A DNA stretch of 27,283 bases from JBOGJG01 sp050747825 (GTDB taxonomy: Bacteria; Acidobacteriota; UBA6911; RPQK01; JBOGJG01): positions 1-27,283 of the forward strand of contig JBOGJG010000398.1 of NCBI GenBank assembly GCA_050747825.1. Direction: 5' to 3'. A model generated the notes under the pieces. That model ran no database searches. It was not told where the DNA came from and saw only the letters and a program-made list of their open reading frames with translations. The translations under genes and the position numbers were made by a program. Of the stretch, positions 6,298 through 14,670 are shown one piece after another; the stretch's first letter is position 1, and each line of letters opens with the position of its first letter.

Positions 6298-7872
6298 ATG
6301 AAAAGAATAACAGGCCTGCTCCTGCTCCTGCTGGTTGCCATTAATGGCGTGGCCATTTGGGGAATTATTTCGGCGCGCCAAAGCACGGAGGAGACGGTGC
6401 GTCAGGATCTGCTTCTGCAGACGGTGGCGCATGCGCGCACGCTGGAGGCCGCGCTGGCCTCGCGGCGCAGCGATTTTGTCTTTTTGTCCCAGTCCCCGCC
6501 TCTGGCCAATGCCGAAGCGGCCCTGAGCAGCGACAACCCGATGGAACGCCGCTGGCGCCGCCTGGACATGGAAGGGACACTGTTGCTTTTCATGGCGGCT
6601 CATCCGGAAGTCGAGCAGATCCTGCTGCGGGACGGAGAAGACCGGGCTTTTGTGGTCGCCGGCCGGCGCGGCGGCGCCGCAATGCTCCTTTCAGTTGAAG
6701 AACAGGACCAATGGAAGCCTTCCGGCGAAGATTTTCTGAAAGGGAGCTGGGCACTGGGAGCACCCGAAGCCCGGCAGGGGAGGCTGGAAGCGTGGCTGAA
6801 TGCCGGTGAGCTGCTCACTTTAACGGCTCCGGCCCTGGCTTCCAAACTTCACCTCAGGCAGGGAACGAATGGCGCCCCGCAGGGCTCGATTCTGCAGGGA
6901 AGCCGGGAGCTGCTGGTGACGGCCGCTGTCGAAGGCGAGGGCTGGGATCCGCCACTGCCCTGGACGCTCGTGCGCCGGGAAGACCGCAGCGGACTGATCG
7001 ATTCTATCGCCCAGCTTGCCGATCGCTACTGGATGGCCGTATCACTCAATGTTGCCTCCATGGGATTGGCGCTGCTCATGGGCTTACTGGCTTTCCAGCA
7101 GGTGCGCCGCCGAGCAGTCCTGGAGGCGGAGAACAGCCAGCAGGCCAAGATCAGAGAGTTGGAGAGGCAGGTGATGCACAGCGAGAGACTGGCCAGCGTA
7201 GGGCGGCTCGCGGCTGGTGTGGCTCATGAGATCAACAATCCACTGGAGGGAATGGCCAACTATCTCAATCTCCTGAACGAAGACATCCGGGAGCGGCGCT
7301 ATGAGGACGCTCTGCAGATGACCGATAAGGTTCAATTTGGGCTGAGGCGCGCTGCTGGAATAGTCCGCCAGGTCCTCAGCTTTTCCGATCCTGGTCAGGC
7401 GCCCAAAATCCCGGTCAAACTTGCCGAAGTGCTGAGTGAGACAGTTCATTTTATCGACTCCAATCCTTGCTTTGGTGAGGTTTCGGTCAGGCTCGCCGGT
7501 GCGCGCGAGGCCGAAGTGCTGGGGAATCCGGTCACGCTGGGACAGCTTTTTCTCAATCTCCTGCTCAACGCCTGTGAGGCCCAGGGCGGCGCAGGTCTGG
7601 TCGAGATAAATGTCGAGATCCAGGGCCAGAATGTGGTGGTGACGGTCGCCGACCGTGGCCCCGGCATTGCCGAGGAAAACCTCAGCAGGATCTTCGATCC
7701 TTTTTTCTCAACTCGAGGATCGACCGGACTGGGACTCTCCGTCTGTCACGGCATTGTGAGCCAGCATGGAGGGCGCATTGAAGCCAATAATCGTCCGGGC
7801 GGAGGGGCCGCTTTTAGCGTCTTCCTGCCCGTGCACCATATCGAGGAACAGAGACTGGCCGGTAACCAATGA
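6298..7872 (+). CDS. Membrane sensor histidine kinase
   Basis: This 524-residue kinase has a transmembrane helix at about 4-24, an extracytoplasmic sensor of about 220 residues without a recognised fold, and a second helix at about 245-267. A short coiled segment follows, with no clear HAMP domain. The HisKA phosphoacceptor is His310 in AGVAHEINNPL, typical of NtrB-like kinases. The ATPase domain shows an N box (Asn424), DRGPG (452-456), FDPFF and GLGL (477-480). The stop overlaps the start of the response regulator (ATGA, 7869-7872), so the two form a translationally coupled pair. No obvious Shine-Dalgarno sequence precedes ATG 6298. The signal sensed is unknown; the divergent cytochrome gene suggests a redox or respiratory substrate, but that is inference. 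Confidence 0.93.
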   Translation: MKRITGLLLLLLVAINGVAIWGIISARQSTEETVRQDLLLQTVAHARTLEAALASRRSDFVFLSQSPPLANAEAALSSDNPMERRWRRLDMEGTLLLFMAAHPEVEQILLRDGEDRAFVVAGRRGGAAMLLSVEEQDQWKPSGEDFLKGSWALGAPEARQGRLEAWLNAGELLTLTAPALASKLHLRQGTNGAPQGSILQGSRELLVTAAVEGEGWDPPLPWTLVRREDRSGLIDSIAQLADRYWMAVSLNVASMGLALLMGLLAFQQVRRRAVLEAENSQQAKIRELERQVMHSERLASVGRLAAGVAHEINNPLEGMANYLNLLNEDIRERRYEDALQMTDKVQFGLRRAAGIVRQVLSFSDPGQAPKIPVKLAEVLSETVHFIDSNPCFGEVSVRLAGAREAEVLGNPVTLGQLFLNLLLNACEAQGGAGLVEINVEIQGQNVVVTVADRGPGIAEENLSRIFDPFFSTRGSTGLGLSVCHGIVSQHGGRIEANNRPGGGAAFSVFLPVHHIEEQRLAGNQ

Positions 7873-9299
7873 AAGCTCAAGGAACCATTTTGATTGTAGA
7901 TGACGAGGAGTATGTGCGGGATTCCCTGGCAACCGTGCTGCAGCGCCGCGGATACCTGGTCCGCACGGCGGCCGAACCGGCCGAAGCGCTGAAGCAGGAA
8001 TCCCTGGAGGGTCTGGATGCCGTTATCACCGACTTGCGAATGCCCGGCGGAGACGGTCTCCAGTTGCTTTCCTCGCTGATGAAAAAAGAGCGCGATCTAC
8101 CTGTAATTGTTCTCACCGGGCACGGAAGCGTCCCCTCTGCCGTAGAGTGCATGAAGGCGGGCGCTTACGATTATGTGCAGAAACCGGCTGAGCCGCAGCA
8201 ACTGGCCATGATTCTGGAGAGGGCTCTCAAAGAGAACCGCATGGAGCGGGAGCTGCGATATCTTCGCTCCGGGGCTGGAGCCGGCATCGGGCACAAAGAG
8301 CCGTTGGGAGTCAGTCCCGGTTGGAGGGAAGTGGTGGAACTGGCTGAAGCTGCCGCTCCGACCGACTCCAGCATCCTGCTGCTGGGTGAATCAGGAGTAG
8401 GCAAGGACGAAGTGGCCAAGCTCATTCACCGCAAGAGTCTCAGGGCCACTAAGGCTTTCGTACGGGTCAATTGCGCGGCCATTCCGGTCGATCTTTTCGA
8501 GAGTGAATTCTTCGGCCACCGCAAGGGCGCATTTACGGGGGCTCTGAGCGACCGCGACGGCCGTTTCCGCGTTGCCCATGGGGGCACTCTGATGATGGAC
8601 GAAATCGCCTGCATGCCCGAGGCGGCCCAGGCCAAGGTCCTGCGCGTCCTGCAGGACGGTATCTTTGAGCGCGTTGGCGACAGCCGGCCTACGACGGTGG
8701 ACGTTCGACTTATCGCCGCCACGAACTGTGATCTGGAGGAAGAAATTGAGGCAGGCCGCTTTCGCCGCGACCTCTACTACCGAATCAACGTCATTAAGAT
8801 CACCCTTCCTCCCCTTCGCGAGCGGCGGGCCGACATCGAAGTGCTGGCCGGCGCCTTCCTGGATGAGTTCGCCTCCCGGCTGGGGAAGTCTGTCCGAGGC
8901 TTTGAGCCGGACACGCTGGAAATTTTGCAGGGTTACGACTGGCCCGGAAATGTGCGCGAGCTGCGAAACGTGATCGAGCGTGCCGTACTGCTGGAGCGTG
9001 GCCAGGAACTGAGCTTTCCCAGCCTACCCGCCAACCTCCGTCGTGAAGCACCCGATGGTGGAGAGCCGGGCCTGAACCTGCGCGGACGTCTGGCGGCTGA
9101 AGAGCGGCGCGTCCTCGAGCAGGCGCTGCAACTGGCTGACGGGGTGCGCCGCGAGGCGGCCCGCCTGCTCGGAATTGACGAGCGAAACCTCAGCTATTTT
9201 TTGAAAAAGCACAGCCTCAACCGGATCCCCAACCAAACGGCCAACCCAAACCCCAACCGAGCCGCGACCACCCACAGGGTACCCGGCGAGCGACCATAG
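7869..9299 (+). CDS. NtrC-family sigma54-dependent response regulator
   Basis: This 476-residue regulator has the standard three parts. The receiver domain has an acidic pocket (Asp11-Asp12), phosphoacceptor Asp55, Thr84 and Lys105. The AAA+ domain has Walker A GESGVGKD (173-180), the sigma54-contacting loop GAFTGA (220-225) and Walker B with Asp244-Glu245. The C-terminal Fis-type helix-turn-helix spans about 410-450. All elements needed to activate sigma54-RNA polymerase are present. The start overlaps the kinase stop by 4 bp. A proline/asparagine-rich tail (453-476) follows the DNA-binding domain and looks non-conserved. Likely targets are the two sigma54-type promoters at 6076-6091 (cytochrome) and 20369-20385 (OmpA-like gene); this is inference from sequence only. 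Confidence 0.95.
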   Translation: MKAQGTILIVDDEEYVRDSLATVLQRRGYLVRTAAEPAEALKQESLEGLDAVITDLRMPGGDGLQLLSSLMKKERDLPVIVLTGHGSVPSAVECMKAGAYDYVQKPAEPQQLAMILERALKENRMERELRYLRSGAGAGIGHKEPLGVSPGWREVVELAEAAAPTDSSILLLGESGVGKDEVAKLIHRKSLRATKAFVRVNCAAIPVDLFESEFFGHRKGAFTGALSDRDGRFRVAHGGTLMMDEIACMPEAAQAKVLRVLQDGIFERVGDSRPTTVDVRLIAATNCDLEEEIEAGRFRRDLYYRINVIKITLPPLRERRADIEVLAGAFLDEFASRLGKSVRGFEPDTLEILQGYDWPGNVRELRNVIERAVLLERGQELSFPSLPANLRREAPDGGEPGLNLRGRLAAEERRVLEQALQLADGVRREAARLLGIDERNLSYFLKKHSLNRIPNQTANPNPNRAATTHRVPGERP

Positions 9300-9310
9300 C
9301 ACACTTATTT

Positions 9311-11059
9311 ATGTTACGAAGCACTCGGTCAATCTGGCTCTGTCTATTTCTGCCCGTTCTAATGTCCTGCTCACAGGAAGACGCATCCGAGAAGCCCTCT
9401 CAGGAACTCTCTCAGCCCAATCTCCCCTCCCAACCTCCCGGCCACCCGCCGGCTAAGCCGGACGACTTTCAACCCGCCTCACAATTCCTGTTCACCGATA
9501 TCACCGGCCAGGCCGGCCTGGACTTCGTTCACTACAACGACAGCTCCGCAAGGCGCTACCTTCCGGAAACCATGGGCGCCGGCGCCGCTTTTTTTGACTT
9601 CGACGGCGACAACCTCCCCGACATCTACCTGGTCAACGGCACGGCTCTGCGGGGAGGCAGCAGAAGCAGCCCCACAGGCGCTCTCTACAAAAACCTGGGA
9701 AACGGCCGCTTCAAAAACGTGACCCGCGGCTCCGGCCTGGAGGACAGCTTTTACGGCATGGGAGCCGCGGTTGGCGACATTGATAACGACGGCCGCATCG
9801 ACCTGTTCGTCACCGCAGTAGGAGGGGACCGCCTCTACCGCAACCTGGGCGGGGGCAGGTTTGAAGACGTGACGGCCAGGATGGGTCTGGTGGATAAGGG
9901 ATTTGGCTCCAGCGCGGCTTTTCTGGATTATGACCGGGACGGCTATCTCGATCTCTTTGCCGGACGCTACGTCGAATGGAGCCTGGAAAGCGACGTCCAG
10001 TGCAGTCCCAACGGTGTTCATCAGACCTACTGCACTCCCGAAGTGTACAAAGGCGCCAGCAACCGCCTGTACCGCAATCTTGGAGGAAAGAGGTTTGAAG
10101 ACGTGACCCGCGCTTCCGGTATCCGGCAACCGCAGGGGAAAACTCTGGGTGTGGCGGTTTTCGATCACAACCGGGACGGCTGGCCCGATTTGGCCATCGC
10201 CAACGACACCGTCCGCAACTTTCTATTTGTCAACAATGGGGACGGCACCTTTTCCGAGTCGGCAATCGAAAGCGGCATCGCCTACAGCGAGTCGGGCGCC
10301 ACGCGTGGCGGCATGGGAATCGATGCCGGAGATATCGATGCGGACGGGCTTACCGACGTGGTCATCGGCAACTTCTCGCAGGAGATGTCGGCCCTCTACC
10401 GGGGCCTGGAGCGGGGTTTTTATGTGGACGATGCGGCTCAGCTTGGGCTGGGGCTTCCGACACTGATGACGCTGGCCTTTGGGACGCTGGTTGATGACTT
10501 TGATGGCGACGGCAGTCTGGACGTGCTGATCATCAACGGCCATATCGAACCGGAAATCGCCCGCACGCAACAGTCGCAGTCCTACGCCCAGCTTCCGCAG
10601 TTCTTCAGGAACCTGGGCAAGGGCAGGTTGGAATTACTTCAGGATAAACCCTCCAGTCCCCTGCAGAGGCCGCTGGTAGGGCGGGGGCTGGCCAGCGCGG
10701 ATATCGATGGTGACGGCGACCTGGATTTTCTCATAACCCAGAACGGCAGAGCGCCGGTGCTGCTTCGAAATGATCACCCCAGGCGGTCCTGGATTCGGGT
10801 TCGGCCGGTGGGAAGAAGGAGCAATCGGAGCGGTTACGGTGTTTGGGTGAAGGTAATCGCCGGCGCGGAAACGTGGAGCCGAAGTCTGGTGTCGGGGCGG
10901 TCCTACCTCTCCGCCTGCGAGCCGGTGCTGACCATTGGACTCGGTGGTGTCCAGCGCGTTGATCGATTGGAAATCCAGTGGCCCTCGGGCGCCGTGCAGA
11001 CGATCCATTCACCTTCGCTCAACAGATTGATAACGGTCGAAGAGCCGGCCGACAGGTAG
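9311..11059 (+). CDS. FG-GAP/VCBS repeat lipoprotein with ASPIC/UnbV domain (CRTAC1-like)
   Basis: This 582-residue protein has a lipoprotein signal ending in VLMSC (Cys20) and then a low-complexity Ser/Pro linker. A beta-propeller of FG-GAP repeats follows, with seven calcium-binding-type loops of the DxDxDG kind (for example DFDGDNLPD, DIDNDGRID, DYDRDGYLD, DFDGDGSLD, DIDGDGDLD). The C-terminus (about 505-578) matches the ASPIC/UnbV domain, ending IQWPSGAVQ...INRLITVEE-like (residues quoted loosely). It is probably exported and surface- or periplasm-exposed; the fold is used for binding and adhesion, and the precise role is unknown. It starts 11 bp after the response regulator stop without a clear Shine-Dalgarno sequence, so it is likely the third gene of that operon. 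Proteins of this type often sit near multiheme cytochrome/TPR genes in Acidobacteriota, as here. Confidence 0.9.
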   Translation: MLRSTRSIWLCLFLPVLMSCSQEDASEKPSQELSQPNLPSQPPGHPPAKPDDFQPASQFLFTDITGQAGLDFVHYNDSSARRYLPETMGAGAAFFDFDGDNLPDIYLVNGTALRGGSRSSPTGALYKNLGNGRFKNVTRGSGLEDSFYGMGAAVGDIDNDGRIDLFVTAVGGDRLYRNLGGGRFEDVTARMGLVDKGFGSSAAFLDYDRDGYLDLFAGRYVEWSLESDVQCSPNGVHQTYCTPEVYKGASNRLYRNLGGKRFEDVTRASGIRQPQGKTLGVAVFDHNRDGWPDLAIANDTVRNFLFVNNGDGTFSESAIESGIAYSESGATRGGMGIDAGDIDADGLTDVVIGNFSQEMSALYRGLERGFYVDDAAQLGLGLPTLMTLAFGTLVDDFDGDGSLDVLIINGHIEPEIARTQQSQSYAQLPQFFRNLGKGRLELLQDKPSSPLQRPLVGRGLASADIDGDGDLDFLITQNGRAPVLLRNDHPRRSWIRVRPVGRRSNRSGYGVWVKVIAGAETWSRSLVSGRSYLSACEPVLTIGLGGVQRVDRLEIQWPSGAVQTIHSPSLNRLITVEEPADR

Positions 11060-11069
11060 TATCCCCCGA

Positions 11070-11162
11070 GGCCGCTCCTTTACAGTCGTGGCTCGGCTGT
11101 GCCGCGGTTCGGTGGTGCGCCCATAGCTCCTTTCCAGCTCAGCAGGCCGTAAAGGAGCGGCC
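11070..11162. repeat. Long palindromic element 1, between convergent genes
   Basis: GGCCGCTCCTTTAC (11070-11083) and GTAAAGGAGCGGCC (11149-11162) are perfect 14-bp inverted repeats separated by 65 bp. The element occupies most of the gap between two convergent genes and may serve as a bidirectional terminator or a mobile REP-like element. Its left half (GGCCGCTC-YTTACAGTC-GYGGYTCGG) matches the element at 16766-16843. Confidence 0.75.
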
Positions 11163-11199
11163 CCACTGCGGGCTCATTGTTTCTTCAAAAGCTGGTACG

Positions 11200-12438
11200 T
11201 CATCGTACCGGCGGCGCTTCGCGGGGGATGCGATCACGGAAATCGCCCAGCCACTCCCAGGAAGTCCGTTCTTCCAGGTTGACCTTATAGACAGCAATGT
11301 CTCCCTTTTCAGGCGCATTTGAAACCATCTTTCCGGTCCGGTCCCAAATTGCCGTGGGGGCATCGTAGCTGGAAGAGACCAGATGGACCTGGTTCTCAAT
11401 GGCGCGGGCGGGGAATAAAAGCTCGTTGCCGCCCCAGATCGGCAGAAAAATGATCTCGGCTCCGCTTGCGGCCAGACGCCGCGCCGGTTCAGAAAAGTGC
11501 AGGTCCCAGCAGATCATCATCCCCACACGTCCGAAGTCGGTCTGAAATACGGGGAAGTCCTGGCCGGGGGTTATCCCTCCTTCAATCTCTTCGCGGGGCA
11601 GCGACACCTTACGGTAGCTGCCTGCGACATTGCCTTCTCGATCGATCAAAACGGCCGTGTTGTAGAGCGTTTCTTCCACCTTTTCGTAGAGGCCCGCCAC
11701 GATGTAGAGCTCGTGTTCGCGAGCAATCTTTCCCAGGAATTCAGTGGTGGGTCCGGGTACGGGCTCAGCCACATCCAGGTAAGATTTGCCGGTCCCGACT
11801 ACGGTCACTCCCTCGGGAAGGCAGACGATATCGGCGCCTTGCTTTCCCGCCTGAGCGACCAGTTCGCCGAATTCCTTCAGGTTCTGGAGAGGCCCGGAGG
11901 ACCTCTGGGGACGATGGTTAATCGTGGCGATCGTGATGTGGCGCGGGGCTGGGGGCTCGGCGGCCTCCAGCGAAATATCCTTCTCAGCCCAGCGGACGCT
12001 TCCGTTGTCGTCCCAGCGGAAGGTGAGATCGACAGTGGCCGAAGCCGCACCGGCAGGCGACATATAGCCGGACTCAACTCGAGTCCAGCCGTCTGTGCCG
12101 GTCTCCAGCGTGGCGGGGTAATCGGGATAGCCAACCCGCGAGCCTTCGGCGTCCTTCCAGTCCACCTGGACCAGGACGGAGCGGCGGGGCAGCTCGATGT
12201 CGCTGGCCCTATATCTGGCGCGCACCCGGTAATAGGTCTTCTCCTGGACGGGAAAGGATCGGCGCCAGGCTCCGTTGGCGCGGAAGTCTCCGTTGCCCTT
12301 GATCATCAAATCTCCGGATGTCCGGTCGGTGCTGAACTTGGGCATTAGCTCGGTCCGCTGAGAGACGGGCTCCCAGCCGTTTCCGAGAAGAGAGGCCGAA
12401 AACAAAAGCGGCGCGCTGAACAGCATACTTGCTCGCAT
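11200..12438 (-). CDS. Exported nitrilase-superfamily carbon-nitrogen hydrolase
   Basis: This 412-residue protein has an N-terminal signal peptide (about 1-20). A beta-rich domain at about 22-160 resembles a carbohydrate-binding or discoidin-type module. The C-terminal CN-hydrolase domain (about 166-395) carries the nitrilase triad: Glu209 (CLPEG), Lys277 (YRKVSLP) and Cys310 (MICWDLHFSEPAR). The family cleaves non-peptide C-N bonds in amides, carbamates or nitriles. Export and the added beta domain are unusual, because most family members are cytoplasmic single-domain enzymes. The start is supported by GGAGG on the minus strand (12445-12449), 6 bases before the ATG. It is the last gene of a minus-strand operon, 22 bp after the sulfatase, which suggests work on the same substrate, perhaps an amide or N-acetyl group on a sulfated compound. 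Confidence 0.9.
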   Translation of the reverse strand: MRASMLFSAPLLFSASLLGNGWEPVSQRTELMPKFSTDRTSGDLMIKGNGDFRANGAWRRSFPVQEKTYYRVRARYRASDIELPRRSVLVQVDWKDAEGSRVGYPDYPATLETGTDGWTRVESGYMSPAGAASATVDLTFRWDDNGSVRWAEKDISLEAAEPPAPRHITIATINHRPQRSSGPLQNLKEFGELVAQAGKQGADIVCLPEGVTVVGTGKSYLDVAEPVPGPTTEFLGKIAREHELYIVAGLYEKVEETLYNTAVLIDREGNVAGSYRKVSLPREEIEGGITPGQDFPVFQTDFGRVGMMICWDLHFSEPARRLAASGAEIIFLPIWGGNELLFPARAIENQVHLVSSSYDAPTAIWDRTGKMVSNAPEKGDIAVYKVNLEERTSWEWLGDFRDRIPREAPPVR

Positions 12439-12460
12439 GGAAAACCTCCGTAAGTGTCTT

Positions 12461-13918
12461 CTATTCTAATCTAAAGCTGGGGACCAGTGTGGCGCCGAAT
12501 TCCTTCATGAGCGAGGTCAATTGTCGCTGCAAATCGGTTCTGACCGAATGGCTGGCGGCATCGTCGATCAAATTGTGTATCTCGTGGGGGTCATTCCGAA
12601 GGTCATACATTTCGTTCAGATCGAAGATGCCCTGGTAGTGCATCAGCTTGTGCTGCTCGGTGCGCACTCCGAAAACGGTGGGCGTCTGCGGAAAGGCGGC
12701 CTCCCAGAAATATTCGTAAAGCATGCCCTCACGCCAGGCAGGATTCTCCCCCGCCAGGAGAGGCAGGAAAGAAGCCCCCTGAATGGAGTCGGGAATCGAA
12801 ACCCCCACGGCATCCAGAATCGTCGGAGCGATGTCGATGTTGAGAACCACACGGTCGCTGCGGCTGCCCGGTCTGATGAGTTCGGGACAGTGGGCCAGGA
12901 GGGGCACGCGAATTGACTCTTCATACATGCAGCGCTTGTCGATCAGCCCGTGCTCGCCGTGCAGGAAGCCGTTATCGCTCATGAAGATGACCAGTGTAGA
13001 TTCCAACAGACCCAGGTCTTCAAGCGTGTCCAGCACGCGCCCCACGCTGTCGTCCACAGCCAGCATGGTCCGGTTGTAATCCAGTAAAAACTGATCGAAG
13101 TAGGTCTGGTCGTGGTACATGTAATCCACGCCGTGCCAGCTATGCCGCTGCCGCTTCACCCACAAAGGCTTTCCCTCGTAATTTTCGGGCGTGTCAGCCA
13201 TTGAGGGAGGATATTTGATCTCGACATTTGAGAAATGGTCCTTGTGCCGGTCGGCAGGGTAAAACTCGGCGTGGACGGCTTTATGAGACAAATAGAGGCA
13301 GAATGGCTTCTCGTGGTCCTGCCGCAGGAACTCTTCGGCGTAGTCGGTGAGAAGATCTGTAATATAACCTTCTCTTTTCACCTGTTCGCCATTGATGTTC
13401 AGGATGGGGTCATTGTAAACGCCCTGCCCGCGAAAGCTGATCCAGTGATCGAAGCCGGACTGCGGCTCGTCGCTGCTCCCGCCCATGTGCCATTTTCCGA
13501 CAAAAGCCGTCTCGTAGCCGTGCCGCTGCAGTTCTTTGGGGAACGTCGGAGTCGAGGTGGGGAGGAGAGTCGAGTTATCCAGGACGCCATGTACGTGGGC
13601 GTACTGACCGCTGAGGACACTGGCCCGGCTGGGAGAGCAAAGGGAGGTGGTCACGAAACCGTTGTTGAAAACCATGCCCTTGGCTGCCAGGCGATCCAGA
13701 TTGGGGGTTTCCAAAAAGGGGTGGCCCATGAACCCCATGGAATCAAAACGCATGTCGTCGATGAAAATGAAGACCACATTGCGTCGGTTCAGGCTGCGCG
13801 CCGCCTGCGGCGTGACGCGGGTATTGATAAAAGGCACGGCCAGGCCCGCGCCCGCCGTGTTGCGCAAGAATTGTCGCCGTGAATGCTTCGAAATCGGATG
13901 GGCGCCCTTAACGCTCAT
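12461..13918 (-). CDS. Tat-exported type I sulfatase
   Basis: This 485-residue sulfatase belongs to the alkaline-phosphatase superfamily. It begins with a twin-arginine signal (SRRQFLR at 13-19, then a hydrophobic stretch), so it is exported folded. The active-site motif is Cys94-Ser-Pro-Ser-Arg, where Cys94 would be converted to formylglycine by a sulfatase-modifying enzyme not seen in this window. Metal ligands Asp54-Asp55 and Asp315-Asn316 are in place, as are GKWHMG (141-146) and a SHKAVH segment (211-216). It hydrolyses sulfate esters outside the cytoplasm; arylsulfates or sulfated glycans are both possible. Its ATG overlaps the stop of the upstream SGNH gene by 4 bp (ATGA), indicating translational coupling. 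Confidence 0.95.
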   Translation of the reverse strand: MSVKGAHPISKHSRRQFLRNTAGAGLAVPFINTRVTPQAARSLNRRNVVFIFIDDMRFDSMGFMGHPFLETPNLDRLAAKGMVFNNGFVTTSLCSPSRASVLSGQYAHVHGVLDNSTLLPTSTPTFPKELQRHGYETAFVGKWHMGGSSDEPQSGFDHWISFRGQGVYNDPILNINGEQVKREGYITDLLTDYAEEFLRQDHEKPFCLYLSHKAVHAEFYPADRHKDHFSNVEIKYPPSMADTPENYEGKPLWVKRQRHSWHGVDYMYHDQTYFDQFLLDYNRTMLAVDDSVGRVLDTLEDLGLLESTLVIFMSDNGFLHGEHGLIDKRCMYEESIRVPLLAHCPELIRPGSRSDRVVLNIDIAPTILDAVGVSIPDSIQGASFLPLLAGENPAWREGMLYEYFWEAAFPQTPTVFGVRTEQHKLMHYQGIFDLNEMYDLRNDPHEIHNLIDDAASHSVRTDLQRQLTSLMKEFGATLVPSFRLE

Positions 13919-14670
13919 TCCTTCTTTCCATCCATGTTGTTGACTAGCTCCCAGCGCTTTTCGGCCAGGGCAAGCTCCCGGTTGGTTGCCCCCAGGACGC
14001 GGACGATTTCCCTGGCCATGAGGCGATTGCCCCGGGGATTCATGTGCACGCCGTCTGTGGTGAGGAGATTTTCATCATTCAACTTGAGCCGGTAGAAAGC
14101 GGCGAAGACTTCGAACAAATCCGCTAGCACCAGATCTTTTTCGGCGCCGAGTTGGCGCAGAAATTCGTTGTAGCTGCGCAGTCTCTGATTTTCGGGACTG
14201 TTTAGATCTTCATAGATTGGAGTAGCCGTCAGCAGCAGGACTCTGGCTCCGCCGGAGCGGATGCGATCCACGATCTCAGTCATGTTTCTCTTGTACTCAT
14301 TCAGCGGCACCCCGCGATCTCCGTGCCAGACATCATTGACACCGCAGGAGACGCTGACCCAGTGCGGATCGTGGGCCAGCACGTCCGTTTCCAGCCGCCT
14401 GAGCATATCATTTGACTTGTGCCCGCTGATGCCGGCGTTAATGACGCTCACTTCATAGCCGCTTACGCCGCAGAAAAGCTGGAAGAGGGAAATGTAGCCT
14501 TCCGGCTGGGATGCCGCTTGAGTAATGCTGTCCCCCAAAAACACAATGCGATCACCGTCCTGGAGCATGAATTCACCGTCGGCTGCACATAAGCAAGCCG
14601 GGAAGAGGAGCGCAGCAATGAGGCGGATAAAATTCGCGTGATTAGTGTGATTCGTTGGCTTGGACCTCAT
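13915..14670 (-). CDS. Exported SGNH/GDSL hydrolase
   Basis: This 251-residue esterase/lipase-type hydrolase has a predicted signal peptide (hydrophobic at about 14-29, cleavage near CAADG). It carries the four SGNH blocks: Ser48 in FLGDSIT, Gly80 in INAGISGH, Asn112 in GVND, and Asp206/His209 in DGVHMNPRG. Such enzymes often remove acetyl or acyl esters from polysaccharides. The ATG directly abuts the stop codon of the upstream regulator (TAAATG), and the last codons of that gene supply a GGGGA ribosome-binding sequence. The first 12 or so residues (KPTNHTNHANFIR region) are encoded by a dispersed intergenic-type repeat (14631-14664), so the annotated N-terminus may have been recruited recently. 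With the sulfatase and nitrilase it forms a likely degradation operon. Confidence 0.93.
   Translation of the reverse strand: MRSKPTNHTNHANFIRLIAALLFPACLCAADGEFMLQDGDRIVFLGDSITQAASQPEGYISLFQLFCGVSGYEVSVINAGISGHKSNDMLRRLETDVLAHDPHWVSVSCGVNDVWHGDRGVPLNEYKRNMTEIVDRIRSGGARVLLLTATPIYEDLNSPENQRLRSYNEFLRQLGAEKDLVLADLFEVFAAFYRLKLNDENLLTTDGVHMNPRGNRLMAREIVRVLGATNRELALAEKRWELVNNMDGKKE
14631..14664. repeat. Dispersed GTGATTCGTTGGC-type repeat, copy in SGNH 5' end
   Basis: The segment contains GTGATTCGTTGGC preceded by related GTGATTAGT. The same 13 bases recur at about 19896-19908 right after nfo, and a variant (TAATTCGTTCGTTGGC) occurs at about 20337-20352. Here the repeat lies inside the coding region of the SGNH hydrolase. 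Confidence 0.6.

Noticed and set aside
11497..12348. 283-codon plus-strand frame opposite the nitrilase gene
   Set aside because: The minus strand carries a complete catalytic triad and signal peptide, so the antisense frame is not a gene.
13235..13882. 215-codon plus-strand frame opposite the sulfatase
   Set aside because: The sulfatase frame has the CxPSR motif, metal ligands and a Tat signal; the opposite frame has no features.
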